This document shows, in pieces, positions 34,977-43,680 of a stretch of 64,000 bases of DNA; positions within the stretch are counted from its first letter, which is position 1; the number at the start of each line of letters is the position of its first letter. The notes below the pieces were generated by a model. The model saw nothing but the letters and a program-made list of their open reading frames with translations. It was not told the DNA's origin and did no database searches. The DNA is from Croceitalea sp947503285 (GTDB taxonomy: Bacteria; Bacteroidota; Bacteroidia; Flavobacteriales; Flavobacteriaceae): positions 372,001 to 436,000 of the forward strand of contig NZ_BTGQ01000004.1 of assembly GCF_036985505.1 (NCBI RefSeq), in the 5' to 3' direction. The position numbers and the translations under genes are program-made.

Positions 34977-36800
34977 TTACATTTTTTTCTCGAAGACCAA
35001 TTTGTCAAAGTTGACATTTTCATCTTCGTAAATCAATTCTATTCGATCGGCCGTTACCTCACCAATATACCATGCTTCGGTAAGGTCGCTAAAGGTTTCA
35101 TCATCACCAAGGTTTAAAAAGAACTTAAGGTTGCCATCGGTATCCCTCAACACCCTCCATACTCCGGCCGTGATAGGATCGTCATTGATTGAAACCTCAA
35201 CCTGGTTGAACATCGAGAATCCGAAATCCATCCCTGCATAATCATCGGTTTCATCAACACCTTCGTCTTCAAATAAGGCCACGTTCCAAAGCCCACCTAA
35301 CATAATGTTCCTGATTTCGCTTACATCGTCATCGCCAGCATTGTCATCACAAACTTTTTGCAAGACCATCTTATATCCGATCTGCTCGTCTTTTAATGTA
35401 ATTCGGGTCGTATCTACAATACTTGAACCTTCAATTTCAACAAGCGGCCATTCTAGGCTTACTGCAGTTTCCATCATAATCTCTATAAACAATGTACGAT
35501 CCCCAGCTTCGTTCGAACCTACTTCCCAAACACCATCAAAGGTCGTGATGCCGTCACCTAAACTAACACTGCCATCTTCATTGAAAATGAATTCATAACC
35601 CAATAAGCGTTGTACTTCTTCATTTTGAACTTCGAGGTCTTTTATGATCCACTCACATTCGGTCAAGGTATTGATCAACGTTTCGATGCTAATGATACCA
35701 TTATCATCCCCACCATTATCATCTCCATTGTCATCATCGCCATCACCGTCGGCGCAGTGCTGTCTCAAGATGATCTTGTTACCATCGTCGGCATATAACT
35801 TTATCTTGTGCTCATCAATTTCATAGACTACCCACTCTAAATTAAAATCAACCAAAACATCAAACTCTAGCGTAAGAAGAACACCACGATCCGAAACCCT
35901 TGTTGACCACTCACCAGTCAACATGTTGCCCATTCTATCCTTTACGCTAACGGCACCATCTTCGGTGAAGGTCATTAGATATTCTAAATATTGATCGGTC
36001 TGATCCATACCATCGCGCTTTACCTCCCTTACTTCCCATGGACATTCGACTAAATAGGCATCCAATCGCTCTTTCGAGAAATCGTCATCATTGAAGTCAT
36101 CATCATCATCCTCATCGCATTCGTCTTTTGCCATTTCTAGAGCAGTGGCCAACTCAGCATTGTTATTGACAACGATTTCAGTTCCGTCAGCTTTTACAAG
36201 GGTTACCGGAAAATCAATACTTATCAAATCATCATCATCCAAATCTTTGAAGAAAAGCCTCAACTCACGATCACTATTGATCCTAAAATTTCCAGTTTCT
36301 TGCTCATTAATATCAAAAGTGAACAAAGTTATGGGGTATACGAAATCAATACACTCAATATCATCGTCATCACCACCTTCGGTACATTCGGCGGCAAGTT
36401 CTCGAAGCGCTTCTTTGTTCTCGATGACCACTTCAGTGAAATCGGCCAGAATAATCGTGATTGGAAAAACAAAATCAAGAATGTCTTCATCGTCATCAAA
36501 CTCATCATAGATTTCTTCGATCAATTCTAAATCTTCAATACTATCAATGGTTATTTGAATTCCGGCAACGTCAACCGTATATGGAAATTGCACCGCGATA
36601 CAACTGGCACCATCAACGATATTATCAAAAGAACCATCGTTTAAAGAAGTCTTTACTATCAGTTCAGAAGTACTTGAACCTGCCATAAAGGTCTGTTGCT
36701 CCTCAGCACCACCCACTTCTTCAAACTCTTCTTGACACGAGTTGAGCACTAATCCGAAAAGGACAAGGCCCATATAAACTATATTTTTAAAATTTTTCAT
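34977..36800 (-). CDS. large acidic lipoprotein with internal repeats
   Basis: 607 residues from ATG 36800. Lipoprotein signal (lipobox LNSC). About 60-230 holds repeats of the pattern FPxTxxxAD, with Cys-Ile and poly-Asp runs. About 240-600 holds three repeated units of about 110 residues, each with a start like ECxWxxxxL, a strand TFxEDGxVS, and a Trp-rich GxW end, reminiscent of lipocalin-like repeats. Strongly acidic with DDDD linkers. Probably surface-exposed; divergent from the sigma factor gene. Specific function not recognised. Confidence 0.72.
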   Translation of the reverse strand: MKNFKNIVYMGLVLFGLVLNSCQEEFEEVGGAEEQQTFMAGSSTSELIVKTSLNDGSFDNIVDGASCIAVQFPYTVDVAGIQITIDSIEDLELIEEIYDEFDDDEDILDFVFPITIILADFTEVVIENKEALRELAAECTEGGDDDDIECIDFVYPITLFTFDINEQETGNFRINSDRELRLFFKDLDDDDLISIDFPVTLVKADGTEIVVNNNAELATALEMAKDECDEDDDDDFNDDDFSKERLDAYLVECPWEVREVKRDGMDQTDQYLEYLMTFTEDGAVSVKDRMGNMLTGEWSTRVSDRGVLLTLEFDVLVDFNLEWVVYEIDEHKIKLYADDGNKIILRQHCADGDGDDDNGDDNGGDDNGIISIETLINTLTECEWIIKDLEVQNEEVQRLLGYEFIFNEDGSVSLGDGITTFDGVWEVGSNEAGDRTLFIEIMMETAVSLEWPLVEIEGSSIVDTTRITLKDEQIGYKMVLQKVCDDNAGDDDVSEIRNIMLGGLWNVALFEDEGVDETDDYAGMDFGFSMFNQVEVSINDDPITAGVWRVLRDTDGNLKFFLNLGDDETFSDLTEAWYIGEVTADRIELIYEDENVNFDKLVFEKKM

Positions 36801-36914
36801 AACGATTTGGATTTTTTGTTTATTCAACCCTAAAACAATCGGTCAGAGTAAAACCCTACCTGATTTTTAATTTTTTTTAAAATATCTTTAGGGCAACCAA
36901 GGAAATAAGCATAC

Positions 36915-37415
36915 ATGAATAATGTTTGTGAAGAGAAAACCTTCAGTTCCGTTTTTGAGTCCAATTCAAAAACGATCTTCAATTACATATATTATAAATA
37001 TGGAAATGAAGAAAAAGCGCATGATGCCGTTCAAGAAGCGTTTGTCAAACTTTGGGAGAACTGTGCCAAGGTAACCCCTGAAAAAGCAAAATCGTATTTG
37101 TATACCGTTGCGAACAACCTGTACCTCAATGTACTGAAAGCTGAAAAAGTAAGGTTAAAGCATGCGGACAGACATTCGAATACCGTCTCAAATGAGTCCC
37201 CGGAATTCGTTTTGGAAGAAAAAGAATTTCAAAAGAGATTGGACGAAGCGATCAATGCCTTGCCAGAAAACCAGCGTACCACTTTTCTTCTCAATAGGAT
37301 TGATGGAAAAAAATATGCCGAAATCGCTGAAATGGAAGGTGTAAGCATCAAAGCCATTGAAAAACGGATGCATTTGGCCTTAAAGGCACTTCGTGATAAG
37401 ATAGAGGGGATATAG
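36915..37415 (+). CDS. ECF sigma factor (FecI-type)
   Basis: 166 residues with sigma region 2 (FNYIYYKYGNEEKAHDAVQEAFVKLWE) and region 4 (LPENQRTTFLLNRIDGKKYAEIAEMEGVS). It starts transcription of a small target set, here probably its own operon with the anti-sigma and TonB receptor. In the Fec scheme the outer membrane receptor signals via FecR to free this factor. A 13-copy heptad repeat separates it from the FecR gene. Confidence 0.92.
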   Translation: MNNVCEEKTFSSVFESNSKTIFNYIYYKYGNEEKAHDAVQEAFVKLWENCAKVTPEKAKSYLYTVANNLYLNVLKAEKVRLKHADRHSNTVSNESPEFVLEEKEFQKRLDEAINALPENQRTTFLLNRIDGKKYAEIAEMEGVSIKAIEKRMHLALKALRDKIEGI

Positions 37416-37421
37416 TGATGA

Positions 37422-37513
37422 GTGTTAGGTGTTAGGTGTTAGGTGTTAGGTGTTAGGTGTTAGGTGTTAGGTGTTAGGTGTTAGGTGTTAGGTGTTAGGT
37501 GTTAGGTGTTAGG
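37422..37513 (+). repeat. heptad repeat (GTGTTAG)x13
   Basis: Thirteen perfect copies of GTGTTAG plus one base, starting six bases after the sigma factor stop codon and ending about 97 bp before the FecR gene. It sits inside a signalling operon and lengthens its spacer. Confidence 0.97.
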
Positions 37514-37610
37514 CAAAAAAAAAGAATTAGACACTTTGGGTTTGGGCTCCATATAAAAAAGTAGGGTTTTAGAAACTTAAGTTGTTACAATAGCATAACG
37601 TATAGAAATC

Positions 37611-38522
37611 ATGCAAGAGGATTATCTGGCAAAGTGGCTCAATAATGAACTCTCTGAGGCTGAATTATCGGAATTCAAAAAGTCTGATGAATATGCTTCC
37701 TATATGAGGATTCTAGAGGCATCAAATACTTTGGAAGCCCCTGAATTTGATATGGAGGGGGCATGGAATACCTTTAAGGGACGTCAATTCACCACTGAAA
37801 CCAAGGTACGCCCATTGCATCCTTACAAGCAATTCTTAAAAATCGCTGCGGTAATTGCGATACTATTGGCAGGTTCTTATTTTTACCTGAATACCTTGGA
37901 TACCACGTTTTCCACGACATTGGCAGAACGTACCGAAGTGATGTTGCCTGACAATTCAGAGGTGATTTTAAACGCTGATTCCGAAGTTTCTTTCCATAAA
38001 AATAAATGGGATAAGCAGCGTGCCGTCCAATTGAACGGAGAAGCCTTTTTCAAAGTTGCAAAAGGCAAGAAATTTACGGTTAGCACCACTGCCGGTAAGG
38101 TAACGGTTTTGGGCACACAGTTCAACGTTGAAAATAGGGAAGGCTTTTTCGAGGTCACCTGTTACGAAGGTTTGGTACGTGTTTCTTACCAAAATCAAGA
38201 ACTAAAATTACCCGCCGGAAATTCATTTTTGATGATCAATGGAAAAGTAAGATCAACCGAAAAACCAAACACCACTTCCCCATCATGGGTAAACAATGAA
38301 AGTACCTTCTCAAGTATTCCCTTGAAGTTTGTTTTGAAAGAGCTCGAAAGGCAATATAATATTGAGGTGCAAGTAAAAAATATTGATGTGGAGCAATTAT
38401 TTACTGGCTCGTTTAGCAACACCGATTTAAAAATAGCGTTAGAAAGTATAAGTATTCCTTCACGGATTAGTTATAAATTAGGTGAAGCTAACGTACTTTT
38501 TTATGCCGAGAACACGCCATAA
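37611..38522 (+). CDS. FecR family anti-sigma factor
   Basis: 303 residues. A cytoplasmic helical part (about 1-75) binds the sigma factor, one membrane helix follows (FLKIAAVIAILLAGSYFYL), and the periplasmic part carries the FecR domain (TERTEVMLPDNSEVILNADSEVSF, VLGTQFNV) and a C-terminal STN-like part that meets the TonB receptor. Its 3' end overlaps the receptor start by 20 bp. Confidence 0.92.
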   Translation: MQEDYLAKWLNNELSEAELSEFKKSDEYASYMRILEASNTLEAPEFDMEGAWNTFKGRQFTTETKVRPLHPYKQFLKIAAVIAILLAGSYFYLNTLDTTFSTTLAERTEVMLPDNSEVILNADSEVSFHKNKWDKQRAVQLNGEAFFKVAKGKKFTVSTTAGKVTVLGTQFNVENREGFFEVTCYEGLVRVSYQNQELKLPAGNSFLMINGKVRSTEKPNTTSPSWVNNESTFSSIPLKFVLKELERQYNIEVQVKNIDVEQLFTGSFSNTDLKIALESISIPSRISYKLGEANVLFYAENTP

Positions 38523-41061
38523 TAGCCTGCTAAGACTTTTTTATGGGATTGTTTTTTCGTTCATCGTAAGTCAGACCAATGCACAGGAATCGGCTAAAGT
38601 TGAACTACAATCGTATTTGGCCCAACTTGAAAACGAATACGATATCAAGTTTTCATTCGTAGATGAGGATGTTTCCAAAGTTTCCATAACCGTACCCGAC
38701 TTTAATGACCTCAATGCCATTTTACAGGCCATTCACAATCAGACCCTACTTGAGATAAAAAGACTTGACGACAGATACTATACCATTGCCAAGACCCGGT
38801 TGGTCGATATCTGTGGGAAGGTCTTGGATAATTATGCGGAAAATAACATACCAGGTGCTACCGTAGAAGTGTTAGGTTCTGGTAAAGCCCTGGTTACCGA
38901 CGACAACGGCTATTTTGAATTAAAGCAAGTACCCCGTAAAGCCTCACTTAAAATCAGGTATCTGGGCTATGTTACCAAGTATATCGCCATTGAGGGCCTG
39001 GCAGAATCCGACGATTGCCCTAAATTATTGCTGGCCCAGAATTTTCAAAAACTAAAAGAGGTCACGGTTTACGAATTTTTAACGTCGGGCATTACGAAGC
39101 AACAAGATGCAAGTATCACACTTAATACTGGTGAACTGGGTGTCTTGCCCGGTCTCATCGAGCCAGATGTGCTTCAAAGCGTTCAAGCTTTGCCAGGCAT
39201 CAAGAGTATTGATGAAACCGTTTCAGACATTAATGTGCGAGGGGGGACCAATGATCAAAACCTTATTTTATGGAATGGGATTAAAATGTACCAATCCGGT
39301 CATTTTTTTGGTTTGATTTCTGCTTTCAATCCCTATTTGACAGACAAAGTAACCGTTTATAAAAACGGAACCCCTTCACAATATGGGGATGGCGTAAGCA
39401 GTGTCATCAGTATGGAAACAAAAAATAATATGGACGGTTTGTTTACCGGTGGAGCTGGAATAAGTTTTATCAGCGGTGATATTTTCGGTCAATTCCCCAT
39501 TAAAGAGCATATCGCGTTTCAATTTTCGGCACGCCGTTCGACGACCGATTTTTTAAACACCCCTGCTTACAGTAGCTTTACGGACCGGGCTTTTCAAGAT
39601 ACCGAGGTGCGCAATCAACAAAATGAAGAAGTAGAGGACAATTTTGAGCGCGATGAGAATTTCTTTTTCTACGACTTTTCGGGCAAATTGCTTTATGACA
39701 TCAATAGGGACCAGAAATTACGCTTAAGCTTTATAGCCATTGATAATGATTTGGATTTTACCGAGACCGACCTAAATACCGTCGAAACATCCACAAGTTT
39801 TTTAGACCAGACAAATATATCGATTGGCCTAGCCCTCACAAGCGAATGGTCGACCAGGTTTTCATCATATGTGAACGGTTATTTTTCTAGATATAGCCTA
39901 AATGCGCAAAGCCTTTTTCCAAATCAAATACAAGAGTTACGTCAAAATAATCGGGTCACCGAAAATGCGATTAAAATCGACACCAAGTATAACCTATCAG
40001 AAAAAATGGATTGGTATAATGGGTATCAATTCATTGAAACCGGTATTACGAATATCACAGAGGTGACTGAGCCTCAATTCAACAGTAAAATCATTGGTGT
40101 TATTAGAATTCACGCCCCATATAGCGAAATAAGGTACAATTCGTTTGAAGACAATTTCATTGCCAGTGGTGGCGTCAGGTTAAATTATATTGAAAATTTA
40201 GGTACATTTTCCAAAATTTTGATAGAACCCCGTGTCGATATAAATTTTAGGGTCGCCAATTATTTAAGGGCTGAAATTTTGGGAGAGTTCAAAAGCCAAA
40301 GCACCAACCAAGTCATTGATCTTGAACAAAACTTCTTAGGGATTGAAAAACGACGTTGGATCCTATCAGACGAAGATGAACTACCTGTTACCCGAAGTAG
40401 GCAGGCGTCTATCGGCTTCAACTATGCAAAGAATTCATTTTATGTCGGATTAGAAGGATTTTACAAACAAGTAGACGGTATCAGTACCAGAACACAGGGC
40501 TTTCAAAATGAAAACCAGTTCAATGGTGAAATAGGTAGCTACGAAATAAAGGGCGCAGAGTTTTTAATCAATAAAAAGGGGCAGAATTATAGCACATGGC
40601 TTAGTTACACCTATAACAAGAATGATTATACCTTTGATAGTATCGTACCACCTGGGTTTCCTAACAATCTAGATGTCAGGCATACGGTGACATTGGCAAG
40701 TACTTACACCATAAAAAAACTAAAAATGGGGGTCGGTCTCAATTATCGAACGGGAAAACCGTTTACTGCACCCGATGAAACCAACCCTATCGACAATGCG
40801 TTTTTTCCATTGCGGATCAACTATCAAGAATCGAATAGTGATCGACTTCCAGAATATTTTAGGGTCGATGCCTCAGCTACTTATTCGTTTGATGTTAGTA
40901 GAAGGGTCAAGGCAAGTACCGGCATCTCACTGCTCAACCTTACCAATCGGAGGAATATTCTTAATCGTTACTATCGTATTTCAGAAAACGACGAGATTGA
41001 GAAAGTCGAGAACACTTCTTTGGGTTTGACCCCGAATATTAGCTTCAGGATGACCTTTTAA
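38503..41061 (+). CDS. TonB-dependent receptor with STN domain
   Basis: 852 residues from ATG 38503; a GTG at 38482 would extend it by seven residues. Signal peptide (LLRLFYGIVFSFIVSQTNAQ), an STN/secretin-type domain (about 30-100), a carboxypeptidase-like regulatory domain (ICGKVLDNYAENNIPGATVEV), plug (SVQALPGIKSIDETVSDINVRGG) and a 22-stranded barrel ending in aromatic Phe. It imports a bound ligand using TonB energy and, through STN, signals to FecR. Ligand unknown; glycan or siderophore is typical. Confidence 0.93.
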   Translation: MPRTRHNSLLRLFYGIVFSFIVSQTNAQESAKVELQSYLAQLENEYDIKFSFVDEDVSKVSITVPDFNDLNAILQAIHNQTLLEIKRLDDRYYTIAKTRLVDICGKVLDNYAENNIPGATVEVLGSGKALVTDDNGYFELKQVPRKASLKIRYLGYVTKYIAIEGLAESDDCPKLLLAQNFQKLKEVTVYEFLTSGITKQQDASITLNTGELGVLPGLIEPDVLQSVQALPGIKSIDETVSDINVRGGTNDQNLILWNGIKMYQSGHFFGLISAFNPYLTDKVTVYKNGTPSQYGDGVSSVISMETKNNMDGLFTGGAGISFISGDIFGQFPIKEHIAFQFSARRSTTDFLNTPAYSSFTDRAFQDTEVRNQQNEEVEDNFERDENFFFYDFSGKLLYDINRDQKLRLSFIAIDNDLDFTETDLNTVETSTSFLDQTNISIGLALTSEWSTRFSSYVNGYFSRYSLNAQSLFPNQIQELRQNNRVTENAIKIDTKYNLSEKMDWYNGYQFIETGITNITEVTEPQFNSKIIGVIRIHAPYSEIRYNSFEDNFIASGGVRLNYIENLGTFSKILIEPRVDINFRVANYLRAEILGEFKSQSTNQVIDLEQNFLGIEKRRWILSDEDELPVTRSRQASIGFNYAKNSFYVGLEGFYKQVDGISTRTQGFQNENQFNGEIGSYEIKGAEFLINKKGQNYSTWLSYTYNKNDYTFDSIVPPGFPNNLDVRHTVTLASTYTIKKLKMGVGLNYRTGKPFTAPDETNPIDNAFFPLRINYQESNSDRLPEYFRVDASATYSFDVSRRVKASTGISLLNLTNRRNILNRYYRISENDEIEKVENTSLGLTPNISFRMTF

Positions 41062-41930
41062 CCCTCTTCCAGTTTTGACATTACAATAACATGCGGAAAG
41101 GTAATCGCGGCCAAAAAGTAGACCATAATCGAGATGAAAAAATCCATGTTATCTTGAAAAATCATATAGATGACAACAAGACCAAGAATGGAAAGCAACC
41201 AATACATCCATGAACTCTTAAGATAGGCTACAAGCTGTGACCTGCCCGCTTTGCCATACAACAATCGAATTTGATCGGCCAAAGAAGGGATGCTATGCCA
41301 TAAAATGAAATAAATGGCAAAGCCCCAAAGTAGATCAGCAACATTAAAAACAACAAAAAGTACCAACAAATAGAAAAATTCTTCAATCAGATTCGCTTTG
41401 AGCTGTTTCGTTAATCTAGCATAAAACATGACGGCCGTAAAAACGACCAGTGATAAGATCAAGACAAATTTAAGAGAGGTATCTGTTAGTCTAAATCCTG
41501 TAATCTCATGTAGTATTTGAATAGTTTTGTTTACGTTAAAATAAAATATCATAAACAAAATTAATAATCCGTATGAAGAAAACAAAACTACCTTAAAAAA
41601 TCTTGACAACGTCTGCCGATCCTTAAAATGTTGTTCGCCAAAATGATACCCACTTATAAGGATAAAAGACAATAATGCCAATGGAGGATAGCTAAAAAAT
41701 AGGAGAAGTGTACCAAATACTGCTGCTATATAATACAATAGGGCACTTGAATACCTTAGTGGAATGGCATTCTTAAGTGCTGCAAACCGAATCAATGTAA
41801 GATCATTGGCCCCATGCAAGACCCCAACAGTCAAAATCAAGGCATACCCTAAAAACTGTTGTACAACCGCACTGAACATTGTAGAAATCCACAGGCAAAA
41901 AAAAGTAGCAACGATAATCCCATTTTTCAT
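41058..41930 (-). CDS. blh: Brp/Blh family beta-carotene 15,15'-dioxygenase
   Basis: 290 residues, about eight membrane helices, with the histidine set of the Blh family: VLHGANDL (H39), GYHFGEQHF (H96, H101), WHSIPSLADQ (H212) and TFPHVIVM (H280). Blh cleaves beta-carotene to two retinal molecules, the chromophore for the proteorhodopsin encoded divergently next to it. A TATTTTTG box, an exact TAnnTTTG match, lies about 36 bp upstream. Convergent by four bases with the TonB receptor gene. Confidence 0.93.
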   Translation of the reverse strand: MKNGIIVATFFCLWISTMFSAVVQQFLGYALILTVGVLHGANDLTLIRFAALKNAIPLRYSSALLYYIAAVFGTLLLFFSYPPLALLSFILISGYHFGEQHFKDRQTLSRFFKVVLFSSYGLLILFMIFYFNVNKTIQILHEITGFRLTDTSLKFVLILSLVVFTAVMFYARLTKQLKANLIEEFFYLLVLFVVFNVADLLWGFAIYFILWHSIPSLADQIRLLYGKAGRSQLVAYLKSSWMYWLLSILGLVVIYMIFQDNMDFFISIMVYFLAAITFPHVIVMSKLEEG

Positions 41931-41966
41931 TTTAAGAAAAATTTATCTATTTGTTTAAAGATATGA

Positions 41967-41974
41967 CAAAAATA
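41967..41974 (-). promoter_or_regulatory. candidate -7 box of blh promoter
   Basis: On the minus strand TATTTTTG, an exact match to the flavobacterial TAnnTTTG element, 36 bp before the blh ATG. A clear TTG -33 element is not present at usual spacing. Confidence 0.4.
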
Positions 41975-42048
41975 TTAAACATTTTTTATGTTATTTTGTT
42001 TAATATTATTTAATTTTACTTAAACATTTTTAACTAATTCCTATATAT

Positions 42049-42792
42049 ATGAAAACGCTTTTACTTAGTATGCCGCTTTTTGCGGATGTTTCGAAAATTG
42101 CAACCGATGACTATGTCGGGTTTACATTCTTTGTGGGTTGCATGGCCATGATGGCAGCTTCTGCCTTTTTCTTTTTATCAATGAACGATTTTGATAAAAA
42201 ATGGAAAACGTCGATCTTGGTTTCAGGGTTGATTACGTTTATTGCCGCAGTACACTATTGGTACATGCGTGATTATTGGGCAGGTGTAGGTGAATCCCCA
42301 ACATTCTTCCGTTATGTTGATTGGGTATTGACCGTACCTTTAATGTGTGTTGAATTCTATTTGATACTTAAAGTCGCGGGAGCGAAAAAATCTTTGATGT
42401 GGAAACTGATTTTCGCCTCTGTGGTCATGCTCGTAACCGGGTACTTTGGCGAAGCTGTTTATACCACCGGGTCAGGACCAGCATTATGGGGACTTATTTC
42501 AGGTCTTGCCTATTTCTACATCGTCTATGAAATATGGTTCGGTGGAGCTAAAAAACTGGCTGAGGCTGCAGGTGGACCTATTTTGTCAGCACACAGAACA
42601 TTATGTTGGTTTGTATTGGTAGGTTGGGCAATTTATCCAATAGGCTATATGGCCGGAACCACAGGATGGTATGACGGTATTTTTGAAGGCTTAAATATGG
42701 ATGTCATCTATAACATCGGTGACGCCATAAACAAGATTGGATTTGGTCTTGTTGTCTACGGTGCGGCCGTTGCCGCCCGAAATAAGGCATAA
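42049..42792 (+). CDS. proteorhodopsin, proton-pump type (Bacteroidetes clade)
   Basis: 247 residues, seven helices. The pump motif DTE is present: D91 (proton acceptor), T95 and E102 (donor) in RYVDWVLTVPLMC. The retinal lysine is K229 (DAINKIGFG). The tuning position equivalent to Leu/Gln105 of the first-described protein holds Met99, as usual in Bacteroidetes and linked to green absorption. H69 matches the partner of the acceptor. It exports protons in light, helping energy or survival under starvation. A perfect terminator follows. Confidence 0.95.
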   Translation: MKTLLLSMPLFADVSKIATDDYVGFTFFVGCMAMMAASAFFFLSMNDFDKKWKTSILVSGLITFIAAVHYWYMRDYWAGVGESPTFFRYVDWVLTVPLMCVEFYLILKVAGAKKSLMWKLIFASVVMLVTGYFGEAVYTTGSGPALWGLISGLAYFYIVYEIWFGGAKKLAEAAGGPILSAHRTLCWFVLVGWAIYPIGYMAGTTGWYDGIFEGLNMDVIYNIGDAINKIGFGLVVYGAAVAARNKA

Positions 42793-42817
42793 TCCAGTAT
42801 TTAGTTGGTTACTTAGA

Positions 42818-42848
42818 AGAAGCCCTAACCTTAGTTTAGGGCTTCTTT
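42818..42848 (+). terminator. intrinsic terminator after proteorhodopsin
   Basis: Stem AGAAGCCCTAA (42818-42828) with TTAGGGCTTCT (42836-42846) and T bases after it. It isolates the proteorhodopsin message from the convergent minus-strand peptidase gene. Confidence 0.8.
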
Positions 42849-42865
42849 GATTTGAGACAAATCAT

Positions 42866-43678
42866 TTATTTGACCCCCTTAGGTGCTACAGGGTTAAAAT
42901 TGTACATAGTCTTTAAGACATTATATAGTTCTAGGTGATTTGCGTGAAAAGTATCGGGCGTCTCTATAAAATTCTCAGTGATTACCGCTAAAAATTCATA
43001 TGGATTCTTCTTGGCATAATTTCGAAAGTAACCTGAATCCAGTGTAGTAAGCGCAAATTCCTTATCGTTAAACAATCTTTCCAGTTTTCGAAAACCCCAT
43101 TGAAATCGAAGGGCGCCCCATGAATTCTTGCCTTTAGTCTCAAAATAAAGTGCATGGGCAAATTCATGTATGGCCAAATTAATATTATCAGAGTCATCTT
43201 CAAATCCGAAAACCAAGGTATCGGCGGCGAAGGCCAAAGCTTTTAACCCAGGATTATACTCCCCTAAATGATAACGTTTGTTGAATGATGAATAGTAGTC
43301 CGTTGGGTGGATTACGATTCGGTGTATACTTCTTATAAATTTATAGTTCTTAAAACCCAAGGTCAATAGCATGCCTGCACTACTTATTAAAAGTATGATA
43401 TCTTCTTTATCAAAGGTTTCTGACTTAAAAGTAAATGTCTTCTTTGCCCTAAACCATGCTACTCTTTTGTACAATTTTTCCTTTTGGCTTTCATCAAGAT
43501 GCTTAATCGTTTCAATATGTTTAGACAGTAATCTTTTTTCAAGGTCCTTTAAAGGTATTGGCCTAAAGAAAGGGTTTAGGTCATATAGCCCTATGGCGTA
43601 ATATAAGATATATAAAAAGTAGCTAAGAATGAAAAAAAGGCAGCCAAAAGCGAATATGTTGACCCAAACATTATCCAA
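42866..43678 (-). CDS. MtfA-like zinc peptidase
   Basis: 270 residues. A membrane helix at the N-terminus (about 5-28), then an MtfA/M90-like domain with the zinc motif NLAIHEFAHALYF (HExxH) and a later Glu. MtfA of E. coli has aminopeptidase activity and touches glucose-transport regulation; the flavobacterial member's role is unknown. Start TTG at 43678, two bases after the argS stop; no suitable ATG exists. Confidence 0.78.
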   Translation of the reverse strand: MDNVWVNIFAFGCLFFILSYFLYILYYAIGLYDLNPFFRPIPLKDLEKRLLSKHIETIKHLDESQKEKLYKRVAWFRAKKTFTFKSETFDKEDIILLISSAGMLLTLGFKNYKFIRSIHRIVIHPTDYYSSFNKRYHLGEYNPGLKALAFAADTLVFGFEDDSDNINLAIHEFAHALYFETKGKNSWGALRFQWGFRKLERLFNDKEFALTTLDSGYFRNYAKKNPYEFLAVITENFIETPDTFHANHLELYNVLKTMYNFNPVAPKGVK

Positions 43679-43680
43679 TA

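Noticed and set aside
35305..36688. Several Ser/Ile-rich plus-strand frames opposite the acidic lipoprotein
   Set aside because: They are complements of its GAT/GAC-rich codons (ATC/GTC), so they are shadow frames.
41931..42048. Strong promoter for proteorhodopsin
   Set aside because: The region is very AT-rich, but no exact TAnnTTTG box with a properly spaced TTG was found on the plus strand, so none is listed.
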